Source: Flavobacterium tegetincola DSM 22377 (GTDB lineage: Bacteria > Bacteroidota > Bacteroidia > Flavobacteriales > Flavobacteriaceae). Taken from it: DNA of 64,000 nucleotides. Below the pieces are notes generated by a model. The model did no database searches, was not told where the DNA came from, and was given only the letters and a program-made list of their open reading frames with translations. Position 1 is the first letter of the stretch. Every line of letters starts with the position of its first letter. This document shows positions 33,982 through 42,763 of this stretch, in pieces. Made by a program: the position numbers and the translations under genes. The stretch is taken from positions 124,001 to 188,000 of the forward strand of contig NZ_AUDN01000007.1 in assembly GCF_000425485.1 (NCBI RefSeq), in the 5' to 3' direction.

Positions 33982-36117
33982 ATGAAAAACGCAACTGTTT
34001 TAGCCAGTCTTTGTTTTATTTTTGCAACTTCATGCAATAAAAAAAACGACTCAAAAATGTCTGATAATATACAGCCACCTGTGGCAAAAATGATTCCCAA
34101 AACATTAGAAAAATTTGGCGACGTCCGAACTGATAATTACTACTGGCTCAACGATCGTGAGAATCCAGAGGTTATTGATTACCTGAACAAAGAAAACGAG
34201 TATTACCAAAAAATGACGGCTCATACGCAAACACTTCAAAAAGAATTGTTTGACGAGATGAAAACTAGGATTAAGGAAGATGATTCTTCTGTTCCTTATT
34301 TCTTAAATGGATATTTTTACCTAACGCGTTTTGAAACTGGAAAAGATTATCCCATCTATTCTCGAAAGAAAGGTTCGATGGATGCCAAAGAAGAAATTCT
34401 TTTTGATTGTAATGAATTGGCAAAAGGGCAGTCGTATTTCAATTTAGGAGGAATGAGCATCAGTCCAGATAATAAAATGGCTCTTTTTTCTACTGATGTT
34501 GTAGGAAGAAGAATTTATACGATGCAAGTTAAAAATTTGGAAACTGGTGAATTGTTATCTGATAAAATTGACAACGTTAGTGGCAGCGGCGTTTGGGCCA
34601 ATGATAATAAAACGTTTTTTTATGTAACTCAAGACAAAAAAACGTTGCGTTCTGATAAAGTATACCGACACCAAATAGGTACTGCAGACAAAAAAGATCC
34701 ATTGGTTTTTGAGGAAAAAGACGATACTTTTAATGTAGGTATTGGTAAAGAAAAATCTAAAAAATATATTATCATTGAATCGAGTAGTACATTAACTACA
34801 GAGTATCAAACGTTATTGACAGACAATCCAACTGGAAGTTTTAAGGTTTTTCAACCAAGACTTCGTGGATTGGAATATGCGATTTCTCATTATGGAGACA
34901 GTTTCTACATTTTGACCAATAAGGATAATGCTACGAATTTCAAAGTCATGAAAACGCCTGAAAATGCGACTTCGAAAGACAATTGGAAAGATTTGATTCC
35001 ACATAGAAAAGAAACTTTGGTAGAAGATATTGACATCTTCAAAGATTACTTGGTTGTTTCTGAACGTACAAATGGTTTAAGTAAAATTCGTATTATGCCT
35101 TGGAGCGGTAAAGACGAATATTATTTGCCTTTTGAAATTGAAACATACACCGCTTCACCAACAACAAATGTTGATTTTGATACCGATATTTTGCGTTACA
35201 GTTACCAATCTATGGGAACGCCTTCATCAGTTATTGATTTTAATATGAAAACCAAAACGAAGGAGGTAAAGAAGGAGCAAGCCGTATTAGGAGGTAAATT
35301 TGACAAAAACAACTACACAGAAGAACGAATTTGGGCTACCGCAACGGATGGTACAAAAGTTCCGATGTCTATTATTTATAAAAAAGGACTAAAAAAAGAC
35401 GGTAAAAATCCATTATTGCTTTATGCTTACGGTTCTTACGGTGCCAATATGGATCCTTATTTTAGTTCTACACGTCTTACTTTATTGGATAGAGGTTTTG
35501 TGTATGCAATTGCTCACATTAGAGGTGGAGAAGAATTGGGAAGAGAATGGTACGAGAATGGAAAATTATTAAAGAAGAAAAATACGTTTACGGATTTTAT
35601 TGATTGTTCTAAATATCTAATTGATCAGAAATTTACCTCTGCGAAACATTTGTATGCTGAAGGCGGTTCTGCTGGAGGTTTGCTTATGGGAGCTGTTGTA
35701 AATATGGCACCTGAATTATATAATGGTGTCATTGCACAAGTGCCTTTTGTGGATGTAATGACTACTATGTTAGACGATACAATCCCGTTAACTACTGGAG
35801 AATACGATGAATGGGGAAATCCGAATGAGAAAATTTCATACGATTACATGCGTTCTTATTCACCTTACGATAATGTGAAAGCGCAAGCTTACCCAAATAT
35901 GTATGTTTCTACAGGTTTACACGATTCGCAAGTACAGTATTTTGAACCTGCAAAGTGGGTGGCCAAGTTAAGAGCGATGAAAACAGATAAAAATGTTTTG
36001 TACCTTGACACTAACATGGACGCGGGTCATGGCGGGGCTTCAGGACGTTTTGAAGCACTGAAAGAACTTGCCAAAGAGTTTGCATTTTTATTAGATTTAG
36101 AAGGAATCGATAAGTAA
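33982..36117 (+). CDS. S9 family prolyl oligopeptidase/oligopeptidase B-like lipoprotein
   Basis: 711 residues with a lipoprotein leader (ATSC, C18), so periplasmic. An N-terminal seven-bladed propeller (about 70-420) precedes an alpha/beta hydrolase domain with GGSAGG (Ser563), the charge-relay Asp648 (TGLHDSQV) and His683 (AGHGGASG). The HIRGGEELGREWYENGK block is characteristic of the S9A/PtrB group, which cleaves short peptides after basic or prolyl residues. No operon partner: the next gene has its own promoter. Confidence 0.93.
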   Translation: MKNATVLASLCFIFATSCNKKNDSKMSDNIQPPVAKMIPKTLEKFGDVRTDNYYWLNDRENPEVIDYLNKENEYYQKMTAHTQTLQKELFDEMKTRIKEDDSSVPYFLNGYFYLTRFETGKDYPIYSRKKGSMDAKEEILFDCNELAKGQSYFNLGGMSISPDNKMALFSTDVVGRRIYTMQVKNLETGELLSDKIDNVSGSGVWANDNKTFFYVTQDKKTLRSDKVYRHQIGTADKKDPLVFEEKDDTFNVGIGKEKSKKYIIIESSSTLTTEYQTLLTDNPTGSFKVFQPRLRGLEYAISHYGDSFYILTNKDNATNFKVMKTPENATSKDNWKDLIPHRKETLVEDIDIFKDYLVVSERTNGLSKIRIMPWSGKDEYYLPFEIETYTASPTTNVDFDTDILRYSYQSMGTPSSVIDFNMKTKTKEVKKEQAVLGGKFDKNNYTEERIWATATDGTKVPMSIIYKKGLKKDGKNPLLLYAYGSYGANMDPYFSSTRLTLLDRGFVYAIAHIRGGEELGREWYENGKLLKKKNTFTDFIDCSKYLIDQKFTSAKHLYAEGGSAGGLLMGAVVNMAPELYNGVIAQVPFVDVMTTMLDDTIPLTTGEYDEWGNPNEKISYDYMRSYSPYDNVKAQAYPNMYVSTGLHDSQVQYFEPAKWVAKLRAMKTDKNVLYLDTNMDAGHGGASGRFEALKELAKEFAFLLDLEGIDK

Positions 36118-36132
36118 TTAGATTTTTTTTGT

Positions 36133-36140
36133 TAAATTTG
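36133..36140 (+). promoter_or_regulatory. -7 promoter box for the cysteine synthase-like gene
   Basis: TAAATTTG, an exact TAnnTTTG match, 53 bp before the start ATG at 36194. No TTG is at the expected -33 distance. Confidence 0.45.
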
Positions 36141-36193
36141 CACCGTTGTGAGGTTGATTAACACGATTGAAAACCTCAAATAACAATTTTTTT

Positions 36194-37234
36194 ATGAAAG
36201 AGGAAATAAAAGCTTACGATAATGTACTGGGTTTAATCGGTAATACACCACTTATTAAAATTAAAAAAGTTACCGAAGGTTTAATTGGTAATTTTTATGC
36301 TAAAGTAGAAGCATTCAATCCCGGACATTCAACAAAAGACCGAATCGCGCTATATATTATTGAAGAAGCGGAACGAAAAGGAATTCTTACACCTGGAGAT
36401 ACTATCATTGAAACTACTTCTGGAAACACTGGATTTAGTTTAGCAATGGTGAGCATCATTAAAGGATACAATTGTATTCTTGCGGTAAGTTCAAAATCAT
36501 CTAAGGATAAGATTGACATGTTGCGTAGTTTGGGTGCCAAAGTTTATGTATGTCCGGCTCATGTTTCTGCAGATGATGAACGTTCTTACTACAATGTAGC
36601 AAAGCGTTTGCATGAAGAAACAAAGGGTTCGGTTTACATCAATCAGTATTTTAATCAATTGAATATTGATGCGCATTACTACAGTACTGGGCCTGAAATT
36701 TGGGAGCAGACAGGTGGACAAATTACACATCTTATCGCTTGCAGCGGAACAGGTGGAACTATTTCTGGAACTGCAAAGTACTTGAAAGAGCAAAATCCAG
36801 CTATTAAAATTTTAGGAGTTGATGCTTTTGGTTCGGTATTGAAAAAATACCATGAAACAAGAGAATTTGACAATGCTGAAATTTATCCGTACCGCATTGA
36901 AGGTTTAGGAAAAAACTTGATTCCATCTGCAACTGACTTTGATCTAATAGACAAATTCATGAAAGTTTCTGATGAAGATAGTGCACATGCTGCAAGAGAA
37001 ATTGCCAAGAGAGAAGGTTTATTTGTAGGATATACTTCAGGAGCTGTTTTACAAGCCATCAGACAGTATGCAGAAGAAGGCGAATTTGATGAAAATAGTA
37101 ATGTAATAGCCATTTTTCCAGATCACGGTTCACGTTATATGAGTAAAGTATTTAGTGATGATTGGATGAGTGACCAAGGATTTTTTGACAGTGTCAATAT
37201 AGAAGAAACTCAGAAAATTGAGCTTATTAAATAG
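36194..37234 (+). CDS. PLP-dependent cysteine synthase/cystathionine beta-synthase family enzyme
   Basis: 346 residues from the ATG at 36194. An in-frame TTG at 36167 is possible but adds nine non-family residues. PLP lysine K48 lies in [22 protein letters not shown] is the phosphate/substrate loop; SGTGGTISG is the PLP phosphate-binding loop. CysK and CysM-type enzymes make cysteine from O-acetylserine; CBS-type enzymes use homocysteine. The motif STKDR is slightly altered from the usual SxKDR, giving no clear choice. Preceded by a -7 box, followed by a terminator. Confidence 0.88.
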   Translation: MKEEIKAYDNVLGLIGNTPLIKIKKVTEGLIGNFYAKVEAFNPGHSTKDRIALYIIEEAERKGILTPGDTIIETTSGNTGFSLAMVSIIKGYNCILAVSSKSSKDKIDMLRSLGAKVYVCPAHVSADDERSYYNVAKRLHEETKGSVYINQYFNQLNIDAHYYSTGPEIWEQTGGQITHLIACSGTGGTISGTAKYLKEQNPAIKILGVDAFGSVLKKYHETREFDNAEIYPYRIEGLGKNLIPSATDFDLIDKFMKVSDEDSAHAAREIAKREGLFVGYTSGAVLQAIRQYAEEGEFDENSNVIAIFPDHGSRYMSKVFSDDWMSDQGFFDSVNIEETQKIELIK

Positions 37235-37258
37235 AAATATCTGTTCACTATATTATTT

Positions 37259-37295
37259 AAAATACCGTTTCATTTTTTGAAACGGTATTTTTTTT
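37259..37295 (+). terminator. Terminator after the cysteine synthase-like gene
   Basis: ATACCGTTTC and GAAACGGTAT flank a six-T loop and are followed by a run of T. It lies 25 bp past the stop codon. Confidence 0.85.
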
Positions 37296-37338
37296 ACTCT
37301 AAAAGTTAAATAACATTAGTCCTAGTGCGGTTTCTTGT

Positions 37339-37346
37339 TATCTTTG
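37339..37346 (+). promoter_or_regulatory. -7 promoter box for the cobalamin riboswitch transcript
   Basis: TATCTTTG, an exact TAnnTTTG match, about 31 bp upstream of the first riboswitch stem. No strong -33 TTG. Confidence 0.45.
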
Positions 37347-37376
37347 CTTTTAAGTTCTTTGCTTATTTATATCAAT

Positions 37377-37546
37377 AAAAAGGTCTTCGGTTTTTACCGA
37401 AGATAATAGGGAATCGTGTGTAATTCACGAACTGTCGCGCAACTGTAAACAGCTATATAGTTTTTATCAACAAAATCCACTGAAGACAAATTTTAGTTTT
37501 TGGGAAGGAAGATAAAAATGCTGTAAGTCAGGAGACCTGCCTTTTT
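37377..37546 (+). promoter_or_regulatory. Cobalamin (B12) riboswitch
   Basis: The core shows GCGCAACTGTAA, the ACTG near 37478, TGGGAAGGAAGAT and the B12 box AGTCAGGAGACCTGCC at 37527-37542. The closing stem is AAAAAGG (37377-37383) with CCTTTTT (37540-37546). The CTTCGG...CCGAAG hairpin and the AGGGAATC-GTGTGTAATTCAC stems fit the usual layout. It is read on the plus strand toward fabH, the next long gene, 154 bp downstream. Binding of adenosyl- or other cobalamin normally shuts off the downstream gene. Confidence 0.92.
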
Positions 37547-37556
37547 TCATTTGACA

Positions 37557-37670
37557 ATGCTTTCGCGATTTGAGGTTATTGGTTTATTTTGCGGGATACT
37601 TGTATTCATACGCAACGTAAATTTATTTATCATTCGGCTAAGTGTTTTTAATAAGTCAGTACATTTTTAA
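37557..37670 (+). CDS. Possible 37-residue leader ORF after the riboswitch
   Basis: An ATG frame of 37 codons (MLSRFEVIGLFCGILVFIR...) begins 11 nt after the riboswitch. The product is hydrophobic and of no known family. The region just past the B12 box is expected to hold the expression platform, so the frame may be fortuitous. Confidence 0.2.
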   Translation: MLSRFEVIGLFCGILVFIRNVNLFIIRLSVFNKSVHF

Positions 37671-37699
37671 AAATTAAAAACTACCAACTCTAATCACGA

Positions 37700-38710
37700 A
37701 TGATTACTAAAAAAAATGCCACAATTACCGCAGTCGGAGGTTATGTTCCCGACACTATTTTGACCAATAAGATGCTTGAAAGCAAAGTAAATACTAGCGA
37801 CGAGTGGATAACTTCTAGAACTGGAATTAAAGAAAGGCGTATTCTCAATGACGTCAACTTGGCTACTTCTGATATGGCAGCGTTCGCAGTTAAAAACCTT
37901 TTGCAAGAATCAGGAATAGATCCCAAATCTATAGATTGCGTAATTCTAGCTACATCAACACCGGATCATATTTTAGCACCTACCGCACCTTTAATTTGCG
38001 AGAAAGCAGGACTTATTAATGCTTGGGGATTTGATCTCAATGCTGCTTGCTCTGGATTTTTATATGCACTTTCTGTTGGCGCGAGCTTTATTGAAAGTAA
38101 CCGATATAAGAGAATTATAGTTATTGGAGCAGATCAAATGAGTGCAATTGTCAATTATGAGGATAGAGATACATGTGTCCTTTTTGGTGATGGTGCAGGA
38201 GCAGTTCTATTAGAATCGTCAACTGATGAAAATGGTTTGATTGATAACATATTTAAAGTGGACGGGAAAGGAAATGCGTTTCTATCGGTTCCTGCTGGAG
38301 GGTCATTATTTCCTGCATCTGCATTAACTATAGAACATAAAAAACATTTTATACAGCAAGATGGAAGAACTGTTTTTAAAAGTGCTATTTTAGGAATGAC
38401 TTCTACTTGTATCGAAATCATGGAGCGAAATGCTTTAAAAACGGAAGATATTGACTGGATTATTCCGCATCAGGCGAATTTGAGAATAATAGAGGCTGTC
38501 AGTAATAATTTAAATTTTCCAATGAATAAAGTAAAAGTCAATATAGAAAAGTACGGCAATACTACAGCCGCTACAATTCCGCTTTGCATGTGGGATTTTA
38601 AAAAAGATTTTAAAGAAGGAGACAATTTATTAGTAACTGCATTTGGTGCTGGATTTACCTACGGAAGCACATTTTTAAAATGGGGCAAACAACATACTCA
38701 AAAACTATAA
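37700..38710 (+). CDS. fabH: 3-oxoacyl-ACP synthase III family protein
   Basis: 336 residues with the complete KAS III triad: C117 in DLNAACSGFLYAL, H257 in IPHQANLRI, N287 in YGNTTAATIPL. FabH joins acetyl-CoA (or a branched starter) to malonyl-ACP to begin fatty acid chains. It is not next to plsX or rpmF, where the housekeeping copy is normally found, so it may be a second KAS III for another starter or for a special lipid. A thioesterase follows 2 bp after its stop, and a cobalamin riboswitch precedes it. Confidence 0.93.
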   Translation: MITKKNATITAVGGYVPDTILTNKMLESKVNTSDEWITSRTGIKERRILNDVNLATSDMAAFAVKNLLQESGIDPKSIDCVILATSTPDHILAPTAPLICEKAGLINAWGFDLNAACSGFLYALSVGASFIESNRYKRIIVIGADQMSAIVNYEDRDTCVLFGDGAGAVLLESSTDENGLIDNIFKVDGKGNAFLSVPAGGSLFPASALTIEHKKHFIQQDGRTVFKSAILGMTSTCIEIMERNALKTEDIDWIIPHQANLRIIEAVSNNLNFPMNKVKVNIEKYGNTTAATIPLCMWDFKKDFKEGDNLLVTAFGAGFTYGSTFLKWGKQHTQKL

Positions 38711-38712
38711 TT

Positions 38713-39099
38713 ATGACCTTAGAAGAAAAAATTAGCGCATCGGAAACGCATATTTTTAAAGCTGTTTTTCCCAATACCACAAATCATTACGATACTTTAT
38801 TTGGAGGAACTGCAATGCAATTGATGGATGAAGTAGCATTTATTACCGCAACACGTTTCAGTAGACAACGGATGGTAACAGTAAGTAGTGACCGAATTGA
38901 CTTCAAAAAGCCAATTCCAGCGGGTACTTTTGCAGAATTTATTGGAAAAGTGACCTACATTGGTAATACAAGTCTTAAAGTTCACGTAGAAATTTATGTA
39001 GAAAAAATGTATTCATTGGAGCGGGAAAAAGCCGTTTCAGGCGATTTTACTTTTGTAGCTCTAAACGAAAATAAAGAACCGGTTTCTGTAATTAAATAG
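38713..39099 (+). CDS. Acyl-CoA thioesterase (hotdog fold)
   Basis: 128 residues from the ATG at 38713 (MTLEEKISASE). A longer frame from 38680 would overlap fabH and adds unrelated residues. TLFGGTAMQLMDEVAFITATR and the SSDRIDFKKPIPAGTF segment match the YciA/BACH-type hotdog thioesterases, with D in MDEVA as catalytic residue. It hydrolyses acyl-CoA, or perhaps a FabH product. Cotranscribed with fabH and ended by a bidirectional terminator. Confidence 0.9.
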   Translation: MTLEEKISASETHIFKAVFPNTTNHYDTLFGGTAMQLMDEVAFITATRFSRQRMVTVSSDRIDFKKPIPAGTFAEFIGKVTYIGNTSLKVHVEIYVEKMYSLEREKAVSGDFTFVALNENKEPVSVIK

Positions 39100-39101
39100 T
39101 A

Positions 39102-39139
39102 TAAAAAAATGCCTCAACTTTAAATTGAGGCATTTTTTA
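39102..39139. terminator. Bidirectional terminator
   Basis: ATGCCTCAA and TTGAGGCAT form the stem, with A-run on the left and T-run on the right. It serves the thioesterase on the plus strand and the small acidic gene on the minus strand. Confidence 0.85.
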
Positions 39140-39143
39140 TTCC

Positions 39144-39350
39144 TTATTTCTTTTCTTCATTGTTGAGTTTATCGTCCCAATCTGGTTTTTCTTCTCCCTT
39201 GAACTTCTGAGTGTCTACGTCAAAATTTTCATCGTTGGTTAATACCTCTTCGTGGTCTTTGTATTCGTGTTTTCTCATATCACTTCTGTTGTCTCCTCCT
39301 TTATTATTAGAATTTGACGTGTTCGGGCTTTGTGGTTGATTCGATTTCAT
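39144..39350 (-). CDS. Small disordered hydrophilic protein
   Basis: 68 residues rich in Asn, Asp, Lys and Glu, with no hydrophobic core (MKSNQPQSPNTSNSNNKGGDNRSD... then KGEEKPDWDDKLNNEEKK). It is almost surely disordered. Such small acidic proteins are common in Flavobacteria and unassigned. It lies 113 bp after the CbpM gene in the same direction and is followed by a strong terminator, which supports it being real. Confidence 0.6.
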   Translation of the reverse strand: MKSNQPQSPNTSNSNNKGGDNRSDMRKHEYKDHEEVLTNDENFDVDTQKFKGEEKPDWDDKLNNEEKK

Positions 39351-39463
39351 AGCTCTAATTTTTATGATTATTAATTAATTTAAAATTACAATAAGATTAG
39401 TCATTTCGATTACAACATCTGACGTATGATTTACAAAATTAAAATATTGATGCAGAAAGCTAT

Positions 39464-39754
39464 TTATTCATACAGTTTCAGCTTCATTTCCAAATAATTC
39501 AATTTAGTATTTTGCTGTTCAATGCGGTCCATTAAATTTAGTACTATTTCAATTCCTTCTTTATTAATGTTTAAATCGTTGTGAAAGCGAAGAATCTTTT
39601 CAACTCTTGGTAAATGTTCTGTATGTATATATTTTATTCCATCGACATGCTGGAGTTGTACCAATCCAAATTCTTCGAGTTCGTCTATTAATGTGCGTTC
39701 TACTTCGCAAATAGTGCAAAATACTTCTACTACTATTAAATCTTCTGATTCCAT
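39464..39754 (-). CDS. cbpM: Chaperone modulator CbpM-like protein
   Basis: 96 residues. A MerR-like helix-turn-helix region (VEVFCTICEVERTLIDELEEFGLVQL) is followed by a hinge and a helical tail (NLMDRIEQQNTKLNYLEMKLKL). CbpM binds the J domain of CbpA and inhibits it. It starts 2 bp after the stop of the CbpA-like gene, as in E. coli, which strongly supports the assignment. Confidence 0.88.
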   Translation of the reverse strand: MESEDLIVVEVFCTICEVERTLIDELEEFGLVQLQHVDGIKYIHTEHLPRVEKILRFHNDLNINKEGIEIVLNLMDRIEQQNTKLNYLEMKLKLYE

Positions 39755-39756
39755 AT

Positions 39757-40674
39757 TTAATTGATTTTTGAAAGTTGTGCCAACTCGTTAAACAATTCTT
39801 TTTCTTTTTCGGTCAATTGTGTGGGAATTTTCACAACATAGGTCACGTATAAATCGCCAAACTGATCGTCTTTTTTGTAAACGGGAAAACCTTTTCCTTT
39901 CAGTCTGATTTTAGTGCCACTTTGCGTTCCTGCAGTCACTTTTAATTTTAACTTGTTAGATTCAAAATCTGTAACGGTAATATCTCCTCCCAAGATTGCG
40001 GTGTATAAATCCAAATCATAATCCACGTACAAATCATTTCCAACCCGCTTAAAGGGTGTATTATTTACTATTGAGAAAGTGATGTACAAGTCGCCTTTCG
40101 GCCCATTGTTTGTACCTTCATTACCAAAGCCTTTGATTTTAATGGTTTGTTGGTCTTCAATTCCAGCGGGAATAGTGATGCGGATATTTTTACCATTAAC
40201 CGTAAATTCCTTTTTATGGGTTTTGGAAACTTCCGTAATATCGATGGAAAGTTGTGCATTTAAATCCTGCCCCCGAAATTGCTGTTGGCTCCGCTGACTT
40301 TGTCGACCGCCACTTTGACCAAACATCGAAGAGAAAAAATCTGAAAAATCTTCTCCTTCATAATTTCCATAAGACTGTTGCCCTGAATTAGCATGCTGTT
40401 GTCTCTGTTGGCCTTGGTTTTGTTGCTGGTATTTTTCATATTCTTCGCCGCGTTCCCAATCTTTCCCGTATTTATCGTATTTCTTCCTGTTTTCAGGATT
40501 ACTTAAAACGGTATTGGCTTCATTGAGTTGCTGAAATTTGACATTCGCTTCTTTGTCATCAGGATTTAAATCGGGGTGAAGCTTTCGAGCTAATTTGCGA
40601 TACGCCTTTTTAATATCGGCTTCCGAAGCGCTTTTTGTAAGACCTAAAACCTTGTAATAATCAATAAATTCCAT
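39757..40674 (-). CDS. cbpA: DnaJ-type curved-DNA-binding protein CbpA
   Basis: 305 residues. The J domain (1-70) contains HPD at 33-35; a Gly/Gln/Ser-rich linker (about 75-135) follows; two beta-barrel C-terminal domains begin at about 140 ([13 protein letters not shown]). There is no zinc-finger repeat, so it is CbpA rather than DnaJ. It works with DnaK and can bind curved DNA. First gene of the cbpAM pair. Confidence 0.92.
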   Translation of the reverse strand: MEFIDYYKVLGLTKSASEADIKKAYRKLARKLHPDLNPDDKEANVKFQQLNEANTVLSNPENRKKYDKYGKDWERGEEYEKYQQQNQGQQRQQHANSGQQSYGNYEGEDFSDFFSSMFGQSGGRQSQRSQQQFRGQDLNAQLSIDITEVSKTHKKEFTVNGKNIRITIPAGIEDQQTIKIKGFGNEGTNNGPKGDLYITFSIVNNTPFKRVGNDLYVDYDLDLYTAILGGDITVTDFESNKLKLKVTAGTQSGTKIRLKGKGFPVYKKDDQFGDLYVTYVVKIPTQLTEKEKELFNELAQLSKIN

Positions 40675-40758
40675 AAGTTTTGTTTGGTTGTTTTATTAAT
40701 GTTAAGGTAGTGAAAATTATGCTTTACTGATTTATTTGCACTGTTAAATAATTTGAAC

Positions 40759-40798
40759 AAAAAAATGGCAACTAAGTAATTACCTAATTGCCATTATT
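40759..40798 (-). terminator. Terminator of the aromatic catabolic operon
   Basis: On the minus strand AATGGCAA pairs with TTGCCATT, continued by TAGGTAATTACTTA pairing inside, then seven T. It lies 17 bp after the maleate isomerase stop. Confidence 0.8.
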
Positions 40799-40814
40799 TA
40801 TAACATTTTAATTA

Positions 40815-41567
40815 TTAATATTTTCCTGAAAGTAAGCTTCCGCCAATAGCTGATTTTGCTTCAATACCTAACTTTTTCATCATTTCATAAGTGGTACAAA
40901 CGGCTGCTGAAGTCACAGGAATTCCGATTTCTTTTTCAATCAAATCAATTGCTTCCAAAGATGGCATTTGTACACAAGCGGAAACTACTAATACATCGAT
41001 ATCAGTCAGATCCAGTTGTTTATAAATTTCCAATAAATTCATTGGGTTTTGAGCTGCAACTTCTAAATTATCAGGAATTTCAAGCGCAATACTTTCTTTT
41101 ACTTCAATTCCTTGATTTTCGATATAATCAACCACCATGTCAGTCAAAGGTCGCATGTAAGGTGTGATGATTGAAATCTTTTTTGCACCTAAAACTTTTA
41201 ATCCGTTAATTAATGCTCCAGCTGAAGTTACAATTGGAGTAGGGAAGTCGTTTGCTACTGTTTCTTGGTGTAAATTTACTTCTGAAACACAATGATAACC
41301 ACGACCCATGCTCATTATGGCAACCAAACAAGCGTAACCCATAACATCTACATGCGCGTCCGAAAGTTCTTGAGCACATTTTAAACTCATGGCATCCATA
41401 GCTTCCAACTCTTCTTTGGTCACTTTCTTCATTCGCATTCTACTGGAATGAAACGTAAAGCGTTCGGGTAAAATAGATTCACGACTTCTGAAAATCGCTG
41501 GAATTTCGGTTTCCATCGTTACGTTCGAAGAGGGTACAATCTGGCCGATTCTATATTTTTTAGTCAT
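40815..41567 (-). CDS. Maleate cis-trans isomerase-like Asp/Glu racemase family protein
   Basis: 250 residues. The two catalytic cysteines of the racemase family are C80 (VMGYACLVAIMS) and C198 (VVSACVQMPSLEA), close to the C76/C194 of known maleate isomerase. The start YRIGQIVPSSNVTMETEIP and the RMKKVT motif are also as in the MaiA/NicE type. It would convert maleate to fumarate. It is the last gene of the catabolic operon; the FAH-family gene upstream could supply maleate. Confidence 0.88.
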   Translation of the reverse strand: MTKKYRIGQIVPSSNVTMETEIPAIFRSRESILPERFTFHSSRMRMKKVTKEELEAMDAMSLKCAQELSDAHVDVMGYACLVAIMSMGRGYHCVSEVNLHQETVANDFPTPIVTSAGALINGLKVLGAKKISIITPYMRPLTDMVVDYIENQGIEVKESIALEIPDNLEVAAQNPMNLLEIYKQLDLTDIDVLVVSACVQMPSLEAIDLIEKEIGIPVTSAAVCTTYEMMKKLGIEAKSAIGGSLLSGKY

Positions 41568-41653
41568 TTGATTATTTATTTGGAACGGAGATTTAAAAAT
41601 TTTTACAATATCTTAAATCAGTGTTGTCTTTAAATTATAGGATTTGTAGCAAA

Positions 41654-42562
41654 TTAAATTTCGCGAACAGTGTTTATCAAAGTTCCAATTCCTTCAATAG
41701 TCAATTCCATCAGGTCGCCGTCTTTCATCCATTCCTGCGGATTTCTTCCAGCTCCAACGCCTGCGGGAGTTCCTGTGGCAATAATGTCTCCTGCTTCTAA
41801 AGTAAATACGGTACTTAAATCTTCAATCAATGCATTGATGTTGAACAATAGTAATTTTGTGTTGGAATTTTGTTTTTCAATACCATTTAACCTCAATGTT
41901 AAATTCAAATTGTGTGGATTTTCTATTTCATCTTTAGTCACCAAATAAGGTCCCATTGGTGCAAAAGTATCTTGCCCTTTTGAAACAATCCATTGACCTT
42001 CGCGGCGGCAATCTCTTGCAGAAATATCGTTGATTATAGAATAACCAAAAACATAATCTAATGCATTTTCAGGTGAAATATACTTCCCTTTTTTACCCAT
42101 GATCACTGCTAATTCCACTTCGTAATCCAATTGTTGGGTTAATTTTGAATTTAAAATAACATCTGTATTTGGACCTGTAACTGCTGTTGGAGGTTTTGAA
42201 AAAATAATTGGTTGCTGCGGCAGTTTTCCAGTTGTATCTAACGTTCTTGCACTTTCGGCGACGTGTTCGGTATAATTTAAGCCAATTCCGATGATGTTTT
42301 TTCTTGGTTTTTCTATTGGTGCCAAAAGCGTGATTTCATCTAAACCGTACGAGACTTCGTCCAAATCTTCTTGCGAAGTATTGGCAATAAGGTCGTTGAT
42401 TTCAGCGATGACCTCGAACCCCATGTCGATTAATTCCAACATGTCGTTTGGCAAAGGAAAGTTGGAAATTTCTCCAAAATCTTCCATGTCCACAAGACAG
42501 TCCTTGTGCAAAAATCCCAATCTAGGTTCTGAATCTGTTGTTTTATAAGTAGCTAATTTCAT
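41654..42562 (-). CDS. Fumarylacetoacetate hydrolase family protein
   Basis: 302 residues. The metal-binding acids are E148 and E150 (LDYEVELAVIMG) and D179 (INDISARD); GIGLNYTEHVAES and ATGTPAGVGAGRNPQ are further family marks. The family hydrolyses the C-C bond of acylpyruvates, giving pyruvate plus an acid. In the gentisate route it acts on maleylpyruvate or fumarylpyruvate. It directly follows the small membrane protein gene (1 bp contact). Confidence 0.9.
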   Translation of the reverse strand: MKLATYKTTDSEPRLGFLHKDCLVDMEDFGEISNFPLPNDMLELIDMGFEVIAEINDLIANTSQEDLDEVSYGLDEITLLAPIEKPRKNIIGIGLNYTEHVAESARTLDTTGKLPQQPIIFSKPPTAVTGPNTDVILNSKLTQQLDYEVELAVIMGKKGKYISPENALDYVFGYSIINDISARDCRREGQWIVSKGQDTFAPMGPYLVTKDEIENPHNLNLTLRLNGIEKQNSNTKLLLFNINALIEDLSTVFTLEAGDIIATGTPAGVGAGRNPQEWMKDGDLMELTIEGIGTLINTVREI

Positions 42563-42763
42563 TTATTGGTGGTTGGTTTTTTTAGTTGTTATTTTTTTAT
42601 AAATAGCGAAAATTAGTACGATGCTCCAGAAAGCAATAGTACTATAACCTACAATTACTTTATATTCTTCGTCTTGTTGTATCAAATAAATTCCGAGAAC
42701 GAGAAAGCCAATTGCAAGTAAAATTCCAAATAATGGTTTGAAGTTGTTCATGTTAATTTTCAA
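42563..42763 (-). CDS. Small two-span membrane protein
   Basis: 66 residues. Two hydrophobic segments (ILLAIGFLVLGIYLI and VIVGYSTIAFWSIVLIFAIY) are joined by a charged loop (QQDEEYK), and the tail is basic (KKITTKKTNHQ). I do not recognise a family. It overlaps the retropepsin-like gene by 11 bp and abuts the FAH gene, so it is within the operon. Confidence 0.6.
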   Translation of the reverse strand: MKINMNNFKPLFGILLAIGFLVLGIYLIQQDEEYKVIVGYSTIAFWSIVLIFAIYKKITTKKTNHQ

